Source of the DNA: JANQOH01 sp965200095
Lineage (GTDB): Bacteria; Pseudomonadota; Alphaproteobacteria; UBA7887
Length of the DNA: 64,000 bases
Reading direction: 5' to 3'
NCBI GenBank assembly: GCA_965200095.1
Contig: OZ241350.1
Coordinates: 1,612,001 to 1,676,000 of the forward strand
Position numbers and translations under genes: made by a program. Shown here piece after piece: positions 17,636 to 24,900 of the stretch; positions within the stretch are counted from its first letter, which is position 1, and the number at the start of each line of letters is the position of its first letter. The notes beneath the pieces were generated by a model. That model was not told the origin of the DNA and made no database searches. It worked only from the letters and a program-made list of their open reading frames with translations.

Positions 17636-17870
17636 CGGAATCTCACGCGCCATCGGCGCCGGCCCGGCCACGAAGGCCGACCTTGCCGCGATCGAGGCGG
17701 GCGTCGCTGCGATCGGGGGCGCCTCGGCATGTTCGCCACCAAGGCGGGCCTCAATGCGGGTCTCAGCGGTTTGTGCGCCGACATCATACCGCGCCTCGTG
17801 GATGCAGACCGGAGCCTTCGTTGCCGTCATGACGGCGTTCAGCCGCCGCGTTCGAGCTCTTCGGGCAGTC
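17630..17870 (+). pseudogene. Decayed DUF1640-like gene truncated by repeats
   Basis: The sequence from caggcggaatctcacgcg to ttcgagctcttcgggcag aligns along its length with the array genes: alanine-rich helix, ATKADLAAIEA-like segment, DAGLSGL-like segment, and the LWMQTGAFVAVMTAF-like anchor. The conserved promoter and N-terminal half are gone, replaced by repeat sequence, and there are several frameshifts, including between the coiled coil and the anchor. The normal stop has become cag. It is a dead copy positioned just before intact copy 1. Confidence 0.75.
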
Positions 17871-17907
17871 GCGCCCGACCGCCTCGACGCGCGCCGCCGA
17901 TCGCGCC

Positions 17908-17936
17908 TTGCGCGTCGCAGCGCATCGGGTTACGGT
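17908..17936 (+). promoter_or_regulatory. Array promoter (copy 1), repeated before each DUF1640-like gene; leaderless geometry
   Basis: TTGCGC at 17908-17913, 17-nt spacer, TACGGT at 17931-17936, then 6 nt to the ATG at 17943. That places the expected transcription start on or next to the start codon, so the mRNA would be leaderless; no Shine-Dalgarno sequence is present. The same block, nearly identical, sits at the same offset before the starts at 18386, 18814, 19209, 19616 (GTG), 20061, 20391, 20780, 21169 and 21537. Hexamers are inferred; conservation across copies is directly visible. Confidence 0.6.
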
Positions 17937-17942
17937 CGCGGC

Positions 17943-18314
17943 ATGGCCATTGCCGACCCCGATTTCGACACGCTCGCCCATGTGCGCACGCTCAGGGAGG
18001 CCGGAGTCGAACAGAAACAGGCGGAAGCTCACGCGGAGGCTGGGCGCGCCATCCGCGCCGGCCTGGCCACGAAGGCGGACCTTGCCGTGATCGAGGCGGA
18101 CATTGCTGCGATCAAGGCGCGCCTCGACACGTTTGCCACGAAGGCCGACCTCGACAAGTTCGCCACAAAGGCCGACCTCGACAGGTTCGCCACAAAGGCC
18201 GACCTCGACAGGTTCGCTACAAAGGCCGACCTCTACCGCGTTTTGTGGATGCAGACCGGGGTCTTTGTCGCCGCAACGACGGCGCTCATCGCGGCGTTCA
18301 AACTCTTCGGGTAG
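17943..18314 (+). CDS. DUF1640-like coiled-coil membrane protein, array copy 1
   Basis: 123 residues. Conserved N-terminus MAIADPDFDTLAHVRTLREAG with the EQKQAEAHAEA helix, then LATKADLAVIEADIAAIKARLDT. A 9-residue repeat FATKADLD(K/R) follows, present four times in a row, the last running into the anchor LYRVLWMQTGVFVAATTALIAAFKLFG, a single predicted transmembrane helix at the C-terminus. Layout matches DUF1640/CCDC90-type proteins: short N-terminal motif, coiled coil, C-terminal membrane anchor. The ATG at 17943 is set by the conserved promoter and N-terminus; the longer open frame upstream is relic sequence. Function is unknown. Confidence 0.8.
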   Translation: MAIADPDFDTLAHVRTLREAGVEQKQAEAHAEAGRAIRAGLATKADLAVIEADIAAIKARLDTFATKADLDKFATKADLDRFATKADLDRFATKADLYRVLWMQTGVFVAATTALIAAFKLFG

Positions 18315-18385
18315 CCGCGCCCCGACAGCCCCGACGCCGCCGATCGCCCCTTGCGCGTCGCAGCGCGCCGGGTTACGGTCGCGGC

Positions 18386-18700
18386 ATGGCTATCGTCGAT
18401 GCCGACCCCGATTTCGACACGCTCGCCCATGTGCGCACGCTCAGGGAGGCCGGCGTCGAACAGAAACAGGCGGAAGCTCACGCTGAGGCTGCGCGCGCCC
18501 TCCGCGCCGGCCTGGCTACGAAGGCGGACCTCGATGCGGGTCTCGACAGCCTCGAAACGCGCCTCGATGCGCGGTTCGAGGCGCGTATCGCCGACCTGCG
18601 CGCCGACATCGCCGCTCTCGAAACACGCCTCACCGTCCGCTTTTTCGGCGGCCTGGTGGCGGTCGGCGGCGTGATCGTCGCGGCCGTCAAACTGCTGTAG
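18386..18700 (+). CDS. DUF1640-like coiled-coil membrane protein, array copy 2 (type II anchor)
   Basis: 104 residues, starting MAIVDADPDFDTLAHVRTLREAGV. Coiled-coil middle is DAGLDSLETRLDARFEARIADLRADIAALETRL, with heptad-like spacing of Leu/Ile. It ends in the second anchor type, TVRFFGGLVAVGGVIVAAVKLL, which is closer to the usual DUF1640 C-terminus than copy 1's. The downstream spacer (gcagcggcatgaacggaacg...) is also specific to type II copies, so anchor and downstream DNA travel together. Confidence 0.8.
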   Translation: MAIVDADPDFDTLAHVRTLREAGVEQKQAEAHAEAARALRAGLATKADLDAGLDSLETRLDARFEARIADLRADIAALETRLTVRFFGGLVAVGGVIVAAVKLL

Positions 18701-18813
18701 GCAGCGGCATGAACGGAACGACCTTCGACACTTCGCACAGGGCTGCCCCGTTGCCCGCCTGACGCCGCCGTTCGCGCCTTGCGCGTCGCAGCGCGCCGGG
18801 TTACGGTCGCGGC

Positions 18814-19095
18814 ATGGCCATTGCCGATACCGACGCGGATTTCGACACGCTCGCCCATGTGCGCACGCTCAGGGAGGCCGGAGTCGAACAGAAACAGGCG
18901 GAAGCTCACGCGGAGGCTGGGCGCGCCCTCCGCGCCGGCCTCGCCACGAAGGCCGACCTCGACAGCCTCGAAACGCGTCTCGATGCGCGGTTCGAGGCGC
19001 GTATCGCCGCTCTCGAAACACGCCTCACCGTCCGCTTTTTCGGCGGCCTGGTGGCGGTCGGCGGCGTGATCGTCGCGGCCGTCAAACTGCTGTAG
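18814..19095 (+). CDS. DUF1640-like coiled-coil membrane protein, array copy 3 (type II anchor)
   Basis: 93 residues, the shortest intact copy. N-terminus MAIADTDADFDTLAHVRTLREAGV, helix EQKQAEAHAEAGRALRAGLATKADL, short middle DSLETRLDARFEARIAALETRL, then the type II membrane anchor. Compared with copy 2 it lacks the DAGL insert and the ADLRADI heptad, which are length changes of whole repeat units without frame loss. Same promoter geometry as the other copies. Confidence 0.8.
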   Translation: MAIADTDADFDTLAHVRTLREAGVEQKQAEAHAEAGRALRAGLATKADLDSLETRLDARFEARIAALETRLTVRFFGGLVAVGGVIVAAVKLL

Positions 19096-19208
19096 GCAGC
19101 GGCATGAACGGAACGCCCTTCGACACTTCGCACAGGGCTGCCCCGTTGCCCGCCTGACGCCGCCGTTCGCGCCTTGCGCGTCGCAGCGCGCCGGGTTACG
19201 GTCGCAGC

Positions 19209-19502
19209 ATGGCTATCGTCGATACCGACGCGGATTTCGACACGCTCGCCCATGTGCGCATGCTCAGGGAGGCCGGAGTCGAACAGAAACAGGCGGAAGC
19301 TCACGCGGAGGCTGGGCGCGCCCTCCGCGCCGGCCTGGCCACGAAAGCCGACCTCGATGCGGGTCTCGACAGCCTTGAAACGCGCCTCGATGCGCGGTTC
19401 GAGGCGCGTATCGCCGCTCTCGAAACACGCCTCACCGTCCGCTTTTTCGGCGGCCTGGCGGCGGTCGGCGGCGTGATCGTCGCGGCCGTCAAACTGCTGT
19501 AG
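19209..19502 (+). CDS. DUF1640-like coiled-coil membrane protein, array copy 4 (type II anchor)
   Basis: 97 residues. N-terminus MAIVDTDADFDTLAHVRMLREAGV; the Met in RMLREAG is shared only with copy 5. Middle is DAGLDSLETRLDARFEARIAALETRL, combining the copy 2 start with the copy 3 end. Type II anchor with Ala in FFGGLAAVGG. The flanking DNA on both sides is nearly identical to that of copy 3, indicating recent duplication. Confidence 0.8.
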   Translation: MAIVDTDADFDTLAHVRMLREAGVEQKQAEAHAEAGRALRAGLATKADLDAGLDSLETRLDARFEARIAALETRLTVRFFGGLAAVGGVIVAAVKLL

Positions 19503-19615
19503 GCAGCGGCATGAACGGAACGCCCTTCGACACTTCGCACAGGGCTGCCCCGTTGCCCGCCTGACGCCGCCGATCGCCCCTTGCGCGTCGCACTGCGCCG
19601 GGTTACGGTCGCGGC

Positions 19616-19990
19616 GTGGCTATCGTCGATACCGACGCGGATTTCGACACGCTCGCCCATGTGCGCATGCTCAGGGAGGCTGGAGTCGAACAGAAACAGG
19701 CGGAAGCTCACGCGGAGGCTGGGCGCGCCCTCCGCGCCGGCCTGGCCACGAAGGCGGACCTTGCCGCGATTGAGGCGGACATCGCTACGATCAAGGCGCG
19801 GCTCGACACGTGCGCTACGAAGGCGGACCTCGATGCGGGTCTCGACAGCCTCGAAACGCGCCTCGAAATGCGCTTCGATGCGCGTATCGCCGACCTGAGC
19901 GCCGACATATACCGCGTCCTGTGGATGCAGAGCGGGGCGATCGTCGCCGCGATGACGGCGCTCATCGCGGCGTTCAAACTCTTCGGGTAG
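19616..19990 (+). CDS. DUF1640-like coiled-coil membrane protein, array copy 5 (GTG start)
   Basis: 124 residues, the longest copy. Starts with GTG in the position of the conserved ATG; the leaderless promoter geometry is unchanged. After the RMLREAG N-terminus it carries AAIEADIATIKARLDT as in copy 1, then CATKADLDAGLDSLETRLEMRFDARIADLSADI, and a type I anchor YRVLWMQSGAIVAAMTALIAAFKLFG. It is thus a mosaic of copy 1-like and copy 4-like segments. A GTG start on a leaderless message would be expected to lower expression (inference). Confidence 0.78.
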   Translation: MAIVDTDADFDTLAHVRMLREAGVEQKQAEAHAEAGRALRAGLATKADLAAIEADIATIKARLDTCATKADLDAGLDSLETRLEMRFDARIADLSADIYRVLWMQSGAIVAAMTALIAAFKLFG

Positions 19991-20060
19991 TCGCGCCCGA
20001 CAGCCCCGACGCCGCCGATCGCCCCTTGCGCGTCGCAGCGCGCCGGGTTACGGTCGGGGC

Positions 20061-20316
20061 ATGGCCATTGCCGATACCGACGCGGATTTCGACACGCTCG
20101 CCCATGCGCGCACGCTCTAGGGAGGCCGGAGTCGAAGACAAGCAGGCGGAAGCTCACGCGGAGGCCGCGCGCTCCATCCGCGCCGGTCTGGCCACGAAGG
20201 CCGACCTCGATGCGTTCGCCACGAAGGCGGATCTCTACCGCGCCCTGTGGATGCAGACCGGCGTGATCGTCGCCGCGATGACGGCGCTCATCGCGGCGTT
20301 CAAACTCTTCGGGTAG
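20061..20316 (+). pseudogene. DUF1640-like array copy 6, frameshifted
   Basis: The conserved promoter and ATG are intact and the reading begins MAIADTDADFDTLAHARTL. A single extra T in gctctagggagg (other copies have gctcagggagg, here near 20117) then creates an immediate TAG stop and shifts the frame. The rest is intact in the +1 frame: EAGVEDKQAEAHAEAARSIRAGLATKADLDAFATKADL plus a type I anchor. The 256-nt length confirms a one-base insertion. It is either a pseudogene, a phase-variable copy, or a sequencing error; the site is not a homopolymer. Confidence 0.75.
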
Positions 20317-20390
20317 CCGCGCCCGACAGCCTCGACGCGCGCCGCTGATCGCCCCTTGCGCGTCGCAGCGCGCCGGGTTACGGTCGGGGC

Positions 20391-20705
20391 ATGGCCATTG
20401 CCGATACCGACGCGGATTTCGACACGCTCGCCCATGCGCGCACGCTCAGGGAGGCCGGCGTCGAGGACAAGCAGGCGGAAGCTCACGCTGAGGCTGCGCG
20501 CGCCCTCCGCGCCGGTCTGGCCACGAAAGCCGACCTTGATGCGGGTCTCAGCGGCTTGCGCGCCGATCTGCGCGCCGACATGGCCGATCTGCGCGCCGAT
20601 ATGGCCGATCTGCGGGCCGACCTCTACCGCGCCTTGTGGGTGCAGGGGGCCAGCCTCGCCGCCGTCATGACGGCGCTCATCGCGGCGTTCAAACTCTTCG
20701 GGTAG
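20391..20705 (+). CDS. DUF1640-like coiled-coil membrane protein, array copy 7
   Basis: 104 residues. First intact member of the EDKQ subgroup (EAGVEDKQAEAHAEAARALRAG). Its coiled coil is built from 7-residue units: LRADLRADMADLRADMADLRADL, i.e. ADMADLR-type heptads after DAGLSG. Type I anchor variant YRALWVQGASLAAVMTALIAAFKLFG. Promoter before it reads TACGGT with a ggggc linker in place of cgcggc. Confidence 0.8.
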   Translation: MAIADTDADFDTLAHARTLREAGVEDKQAEAHAEAARALRAGLATKADLDAGLSGLRADLRADMADLRADMADLRADLYRALWVQGASLAAVMTALIAAFKLFG

Positions 20706-20779
20706 CCGCGCCCGACAGCCTCGACGCGCGCCGCCGATCGCCCCTTGCGCGTCGCAGCGCGCCGGGTTACGGTCGCGGC

Positions 20780-21094
20780 ATGGCCATTGCCGATACCGAC
20801 GCGGATTTCGACACGCTCGCCCATGCGCGCACGCTCAGGGAGGCCGGCGTCGAAGACAAGCAGGCGGAAGCTCACGCGGAGGCCGCGCGCTCCATCCGCG
20901 CCGGTCTGGCCACGAAAGCCGATCTCGACAGCCTCGAAACGCGCCTCGAAATGCGCTTCGATACGCGTATCGCCGATCTGCGCGCCGATATGGCCGATCT
21001 GCGGGCCGACCTCTACCGCGCCTTGTGGGTGCAGGGGGCCAGCCTCGCCGCCGTCATGACGGCGCTCATCGCGGCGTTCAAACTCTTCGGGTAG
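20780..21094 (+). CDS. DUF1640-like coiled-coil membrane protein, array copy 8
   Basis: 104 residues. EDKQ-type N-terminal region with AARSIRAG, then DSLETRLEMRFDTRIADLRADMADLRADL, which joins a copy 5-like ETRLEMRFD module to the copy 7 heptads. Type I anchor with ALWVQGAS. The start is at the conserved ATG; a longer open frame to 20636 runs back through the spacer and is not coding. Confidence 0.8.
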   Translation: MAIADTDADFDTLAHARTLREAGVEDKQAEAHAEAARSIRAGLATKADLDSLETRLEMRFDTRIADLRADMADLRADLYRALWVQGASLAAVMTALIAAFKLFG

Positions 21095-21168
21095 TCGCGC
21101 CCGACAACCTCGACGCGCGCCGCCGTTCGCCCCTTGCGCGTCGCAGCGCGCCGGGTTACGGTCGCGGC

Positions 21169-21462
21169 ATGGCCATTGCCGATACCGACGCGGATTTCGA
21201 CACGCTCGCCCATGTGCGCACGCTCAGGGAGGCCGGCGTCGAGGACAAGCAGGCGGAAGCTCACGCTGAGGCTGCGCGCGCCCTCCGCGCCGGCCTGGCC
21301 ACGAAAGCCGACCTTGATGCGGGTCTCAGCGGCTTGCGCGCCGATCTGCGCGCCGATATGGCCGATCTGCGGGCCGACCTCTACCGCGCCTTGTGGGTGC
21401 AGGGGGCCAGCCTCGCCGCCGTCATGACGGCGCTCATCGCAGCGTTCAAACTCTTCGGGTAG
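21169..21462 (+). CDS. DUF1640-like coiled-coil membrane protein, array copy 9
   Basis: 97 residues. Identical in plan to copy 7 but one heptad shorter (LRADLRADMADLRADL), so the two differ by a 21-nt in-frame repeat unit. EDKQ-type N-terminal half, type I anchor ALWVQGASLAAVMTALIAAFKLFG. Upstream promoter identical to that of copy 8. Confidence 0.8.
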   Translation: MAIADTDADFDTLAHVRTLREAGVEDKQAEAHAEAARALRAGLATKADLDAGLSGLRADLRADMADLRADLYRALWVQGASLAAVMTALIAAFKLFG

Positions 21463-21536
21463 CCGCGCCCGACAACCTCGACGCGCGCCGCCGTTCGCCC
21501 CTTGCGCGTCGCAGCGCATCGGGTTACGGTTGGGGC

Positions 21537-21830
21537 ATGGCCACTGCCGATACCGACGCGGATTTCGACACGCTCGCCCATGTGCGCACGCTCAGGGAGG
21601 CCGGGGTCGAACAGAAACAGGCGGAAGCTCACGCGGAGGCTGCGCGCGCCCTCCGCGCCGGCCTCGCCACGAAGGCGGACCTCGACAGCCTTGAAACGCG
21701 CCTCGATGCGCGGTTCGAGGCGCGTATCGCCGATCTGCGGGCCGACCTCTACCGCGCCTTGTGGGTGCAGGGGGCCAGCCTTGTCGCCGTCATGACGGCG
21801 CTCGTCGCGGCGTTCAAGCTCTTCGGGTAG
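21537..21830 (+). CDS. DUF1640-like coiled-coil membrane protein, array copy 10 (last)
   Basis: 97 residues, beginning MATADTDADFDTLAHVRTLREAGV. It reverts to EQKQ at the N-terminal helix, has the DSLETRLDARFEARIADLRADL middle and a type I anchor ALWVQGASLVAVMTALVAAFKLFG. It lies 107 nt before the autotransporter start, but that gene has its own promoter in the gap, so linkage in one transcript is not required. Confidence 0.8.
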   Translation: MATADTDADFDTLAHVRTLREAGVEQKQAEAHAEAARALRAGLATKADLDSLETRLDARFEARIADLRADLYRALWVQGASLVAVMTALVAAFKLFG

Positions 21831-21847
21831 CCGCGGCGGGCAGCAAT

Positions 21848-21875
21848 TTGACCGGGCGGCGCCTCGTGCTATAGG
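21848..21875 (+). promoter_or_regulatory. Candidate promoter of the autotransporter gene
   Basis: TTGACC at 21848-21853 and TATAGG at 21870-21875 with a 16-nt spacer, about 63 nt before the ATG at 21938. Unlike the array genes this transcript would have a leader with a Shine-Dalgarno-like AGGAAGAG. A stem-loop with arms CGAACG (21882-21887) and CGTTCG (21905-21910) occupies the start of that leader. Confidence 0.55.
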
Positions 21876-21937
21876 GGTATCCGAACGTCCCGCTGCCGTC
21901 GGGGCGTTCGCCGCGAGATTCGAAGGAAGAGCTTCCG

Positions 21938-24900
21938 ATGACGTTTACCACCGAATGCACTCCATTCCACCGGCAAACCGCCCCGGGGGGCGTTGCGGTC
22001 GCCCTGGGCGCGGTCCTTGCGCTTTCGCTCGGGGTGGGCGAGGCGCGGGCCCAGGCGGCGGTCTGCACGCCGACGCAAACGGTGAGCGGGGCGCCGGACG
22101 CGGACGGGCGCTACACCACCACCCTTACCTGTGCGAACACCGCCGCCGCCCCGACGGCGGCCGACTACCGGCATCTCCACTACAACCAGGAGGTCTACTC
22201 CGAAACGCACAGCAACGTGCAACACACGAACCCGGCGGACAGGGATACGAGCCTCGCGAACAACGCGGCGAACAACAACCTTGCGTTCACTGTCGAGAGC
22301 GGCGTTGTGTTCACCGCCGACGGCGGCGCAGACGTGAGACTCGTTCCGAGGGACGGGGCTATCGTCCTGTGGGGCGGCGGGTCCAAGACCGTGCGCATCA
22401 AGAGGGGCGCGACGATCAACCTCAACCGGGTAATGGATCACAGGACCACCAACTATCCGCATTCATTTCGTGATATACTCGACAATTTCGGCGGTATCTA
22501 CGCCGAGTCGAAGACGATGACGGGCGGCGATGTCGCGGTGTTGCACGAGGGCAAGATCAACGTCGACATTAGGACAATATCCGCCTTTGGCGGGTACCAA
22601 GGCAACAGAGGCAGCGCTATCACGGCGGTTATACGCGACTACGGCAACAGCGAGAAACGCACCGCCCGCGTCGCCGCCGATGTTCGTGTCGATTTGGCCT
22701 CCACAGGCGTCATCGAACAGAGCGCGGGGAGTCACGGCCTCGGCGGTATTTACGCGGCCAACCATGCCGAGGAAGGCGATGTCGTCGTCAATCTGGCCAA
22801 AGGCTCGCGGATCGACCTCTCGGTCGGCGGCAACCCCGCTGTCCTCGTCGATATCGGCACCACCAATTACCAGAGCGGCTTGCCGGCCGGACGCCTCATC
22901 GTCAACGCGGCCGGGACGATCAAAAACCGTGTACCCAATACCCTCACGCTAAGCGCGGACAGGGGCCTGGGAATCCGGAGCTGGAATGTCGGGACAGGCG
23001 AGACCCGCATCGAGTCTTCCGGAACCATAGAGACCGTGCAGGCCAGCGGCATAGCCGCCAGATCAACGAGAAGAGAAAACAAACAGCGCGACGACCCGGC
23101 GACATCGCGGATCGAGGGCAACCTCATCGATGTGACATCGGGCCAGATCGTTACCCGGGCCGGCACCGCCGTCGGCGCCGTCTCGGACGGCCCCTCAGTC
23201 TGGACGGTTCGGGTGGCCGAGGGCGCGATCGTCCGTTCGGAGTTCGACGGGGGCCCGGGCGCGATCCCCCAGGCGACCCTGGGGCATAACGGCGGCGGCA
23301 GGATCTACCCGGGCAATATCCGTTCCTTCCGGCAGATCGACGCCAATAACGACGGTAACGTCGGCAACGCTGGCGATCTTCTTGAACCCTTCGTCAACGC
23401 CATTGCGATAGGCCGCTCCGCGTGCGACGAGTGCGTCCCGCCCAGGGGCGTGGTCGACCGCGTGATCGTGGACGGGACGGTGCAGACCGTGGGCAGCAGG
23501 CACGGGGACGCCGTCATCGTCTTCGCGCGCGGCTTCGCGGCGGTGACGGTCGGACCGACGGGCCGGGTGATCTCGGACTCGGGCAGCGCCATCGCGAGCG
23601 GGGACCCGGGACAAGACGCGGCGACGACGGGCGATTTGAGCGTGACCGTGGCGCGCGGCGGGCAGGTGACCGGCGATATCCGCGTGGTCAACGACCGCGA
23701 CCTGGATGCGACGGTAGCCGGGACGGTGACCGGCGAAATCCGGACGATGGGCGCGGGCAAGCTCACGGTGACGGTCGGGCCGACGGGCCGGGTGATCCCG
23801 GACTCGGGCATTGCCATTGCGAGCGGGCAAACCCCCGCCGCACTGCAAAAGGCGACGAAGGGCGGTTTGAGCGTGACCGTGGCGCGCGGCGGGCAGGTGA
23901 CCGGCGATGTCCGCGTGCTCGACGACGGCGACCTGGATGCGACGGTGTCCGGGACGGTCGACGGCGACCTCCGGACGGTGGGCGACGGCCACCTGAACGC
24001 GACGGTGTCCGGGACGGTGACCGGCGAAATCCGGACGATGGGCGCGGGCAACCTCACGGTGACGGTCGCCGAAGGCGGACGGCTCGCGGCCTCGGCGCTG
24101 CACACCGCCGGCGGCGACCTGAACCTGACCGTGGCGGGCCGCGTGACGGGCGATCTGCGCCCGCCGCGCTACGGCGCGCTGACGCTTTCGGTGCTGGAGG
24201 GCGGCGTTGTGGGGGGGACGGTCCGTGACCCCAGGGGTCCGCTGACGGTTGCGGGTCACATCGGGCGCCTGCTCTACAGCAATGGCGGCAAGGTGACGAT
24301 CGCCGCGACCGGGGCGCTCACCGGCGTCGAGGCGAACGGCGCGACCGAGGCGCTGCGCAGCGATGCGGGCGCGCTCGACGTAACGGTCGCGGGCCGCGTG
24401 GCCGGCGACCTGCGTCCGCCGACCGGCGGGACGCTGAAACTGTCGGTCGCCAGGGGCGGCGTCGTGGAAGGGACGGTCCATGACCCCGAGGGTCCGCTGA
24501 CGGTTGCCGGCAGCATCGGGCGCCTGCTCTACAGCAACGGCGGCGAGGTGACGATCGCCGCGACCGGGGCGCTCACCGGCGTCGAGGCGAACGGCGTGAC
24601 CGAGGCGCTGCGCAGCGAGAACGGCGTTCTGCGCATGACCGTGGCCGGCAGGGTGACGGGCGACATTTTCGGGCTGGGCGACGGCGAGCACGACGTGACC
24701 GTCCGGCGGGGCGGGACGGTGACGGGCGCCATCCGCCTGGCGGCAAGCACGGCGTGGGTGGACGGCGCCGCCGGCGCGGTGTTCCTCGACCGCGGCGGCG
24801 AGGTGACGGTGGGCCGGGGAGGCCGCATCACCGGCGTCGACGGCGTCGGCATCCATAGCGCCGCCGGCGATTTCACGGGGACGGTCGAAGGCATGGTGGT

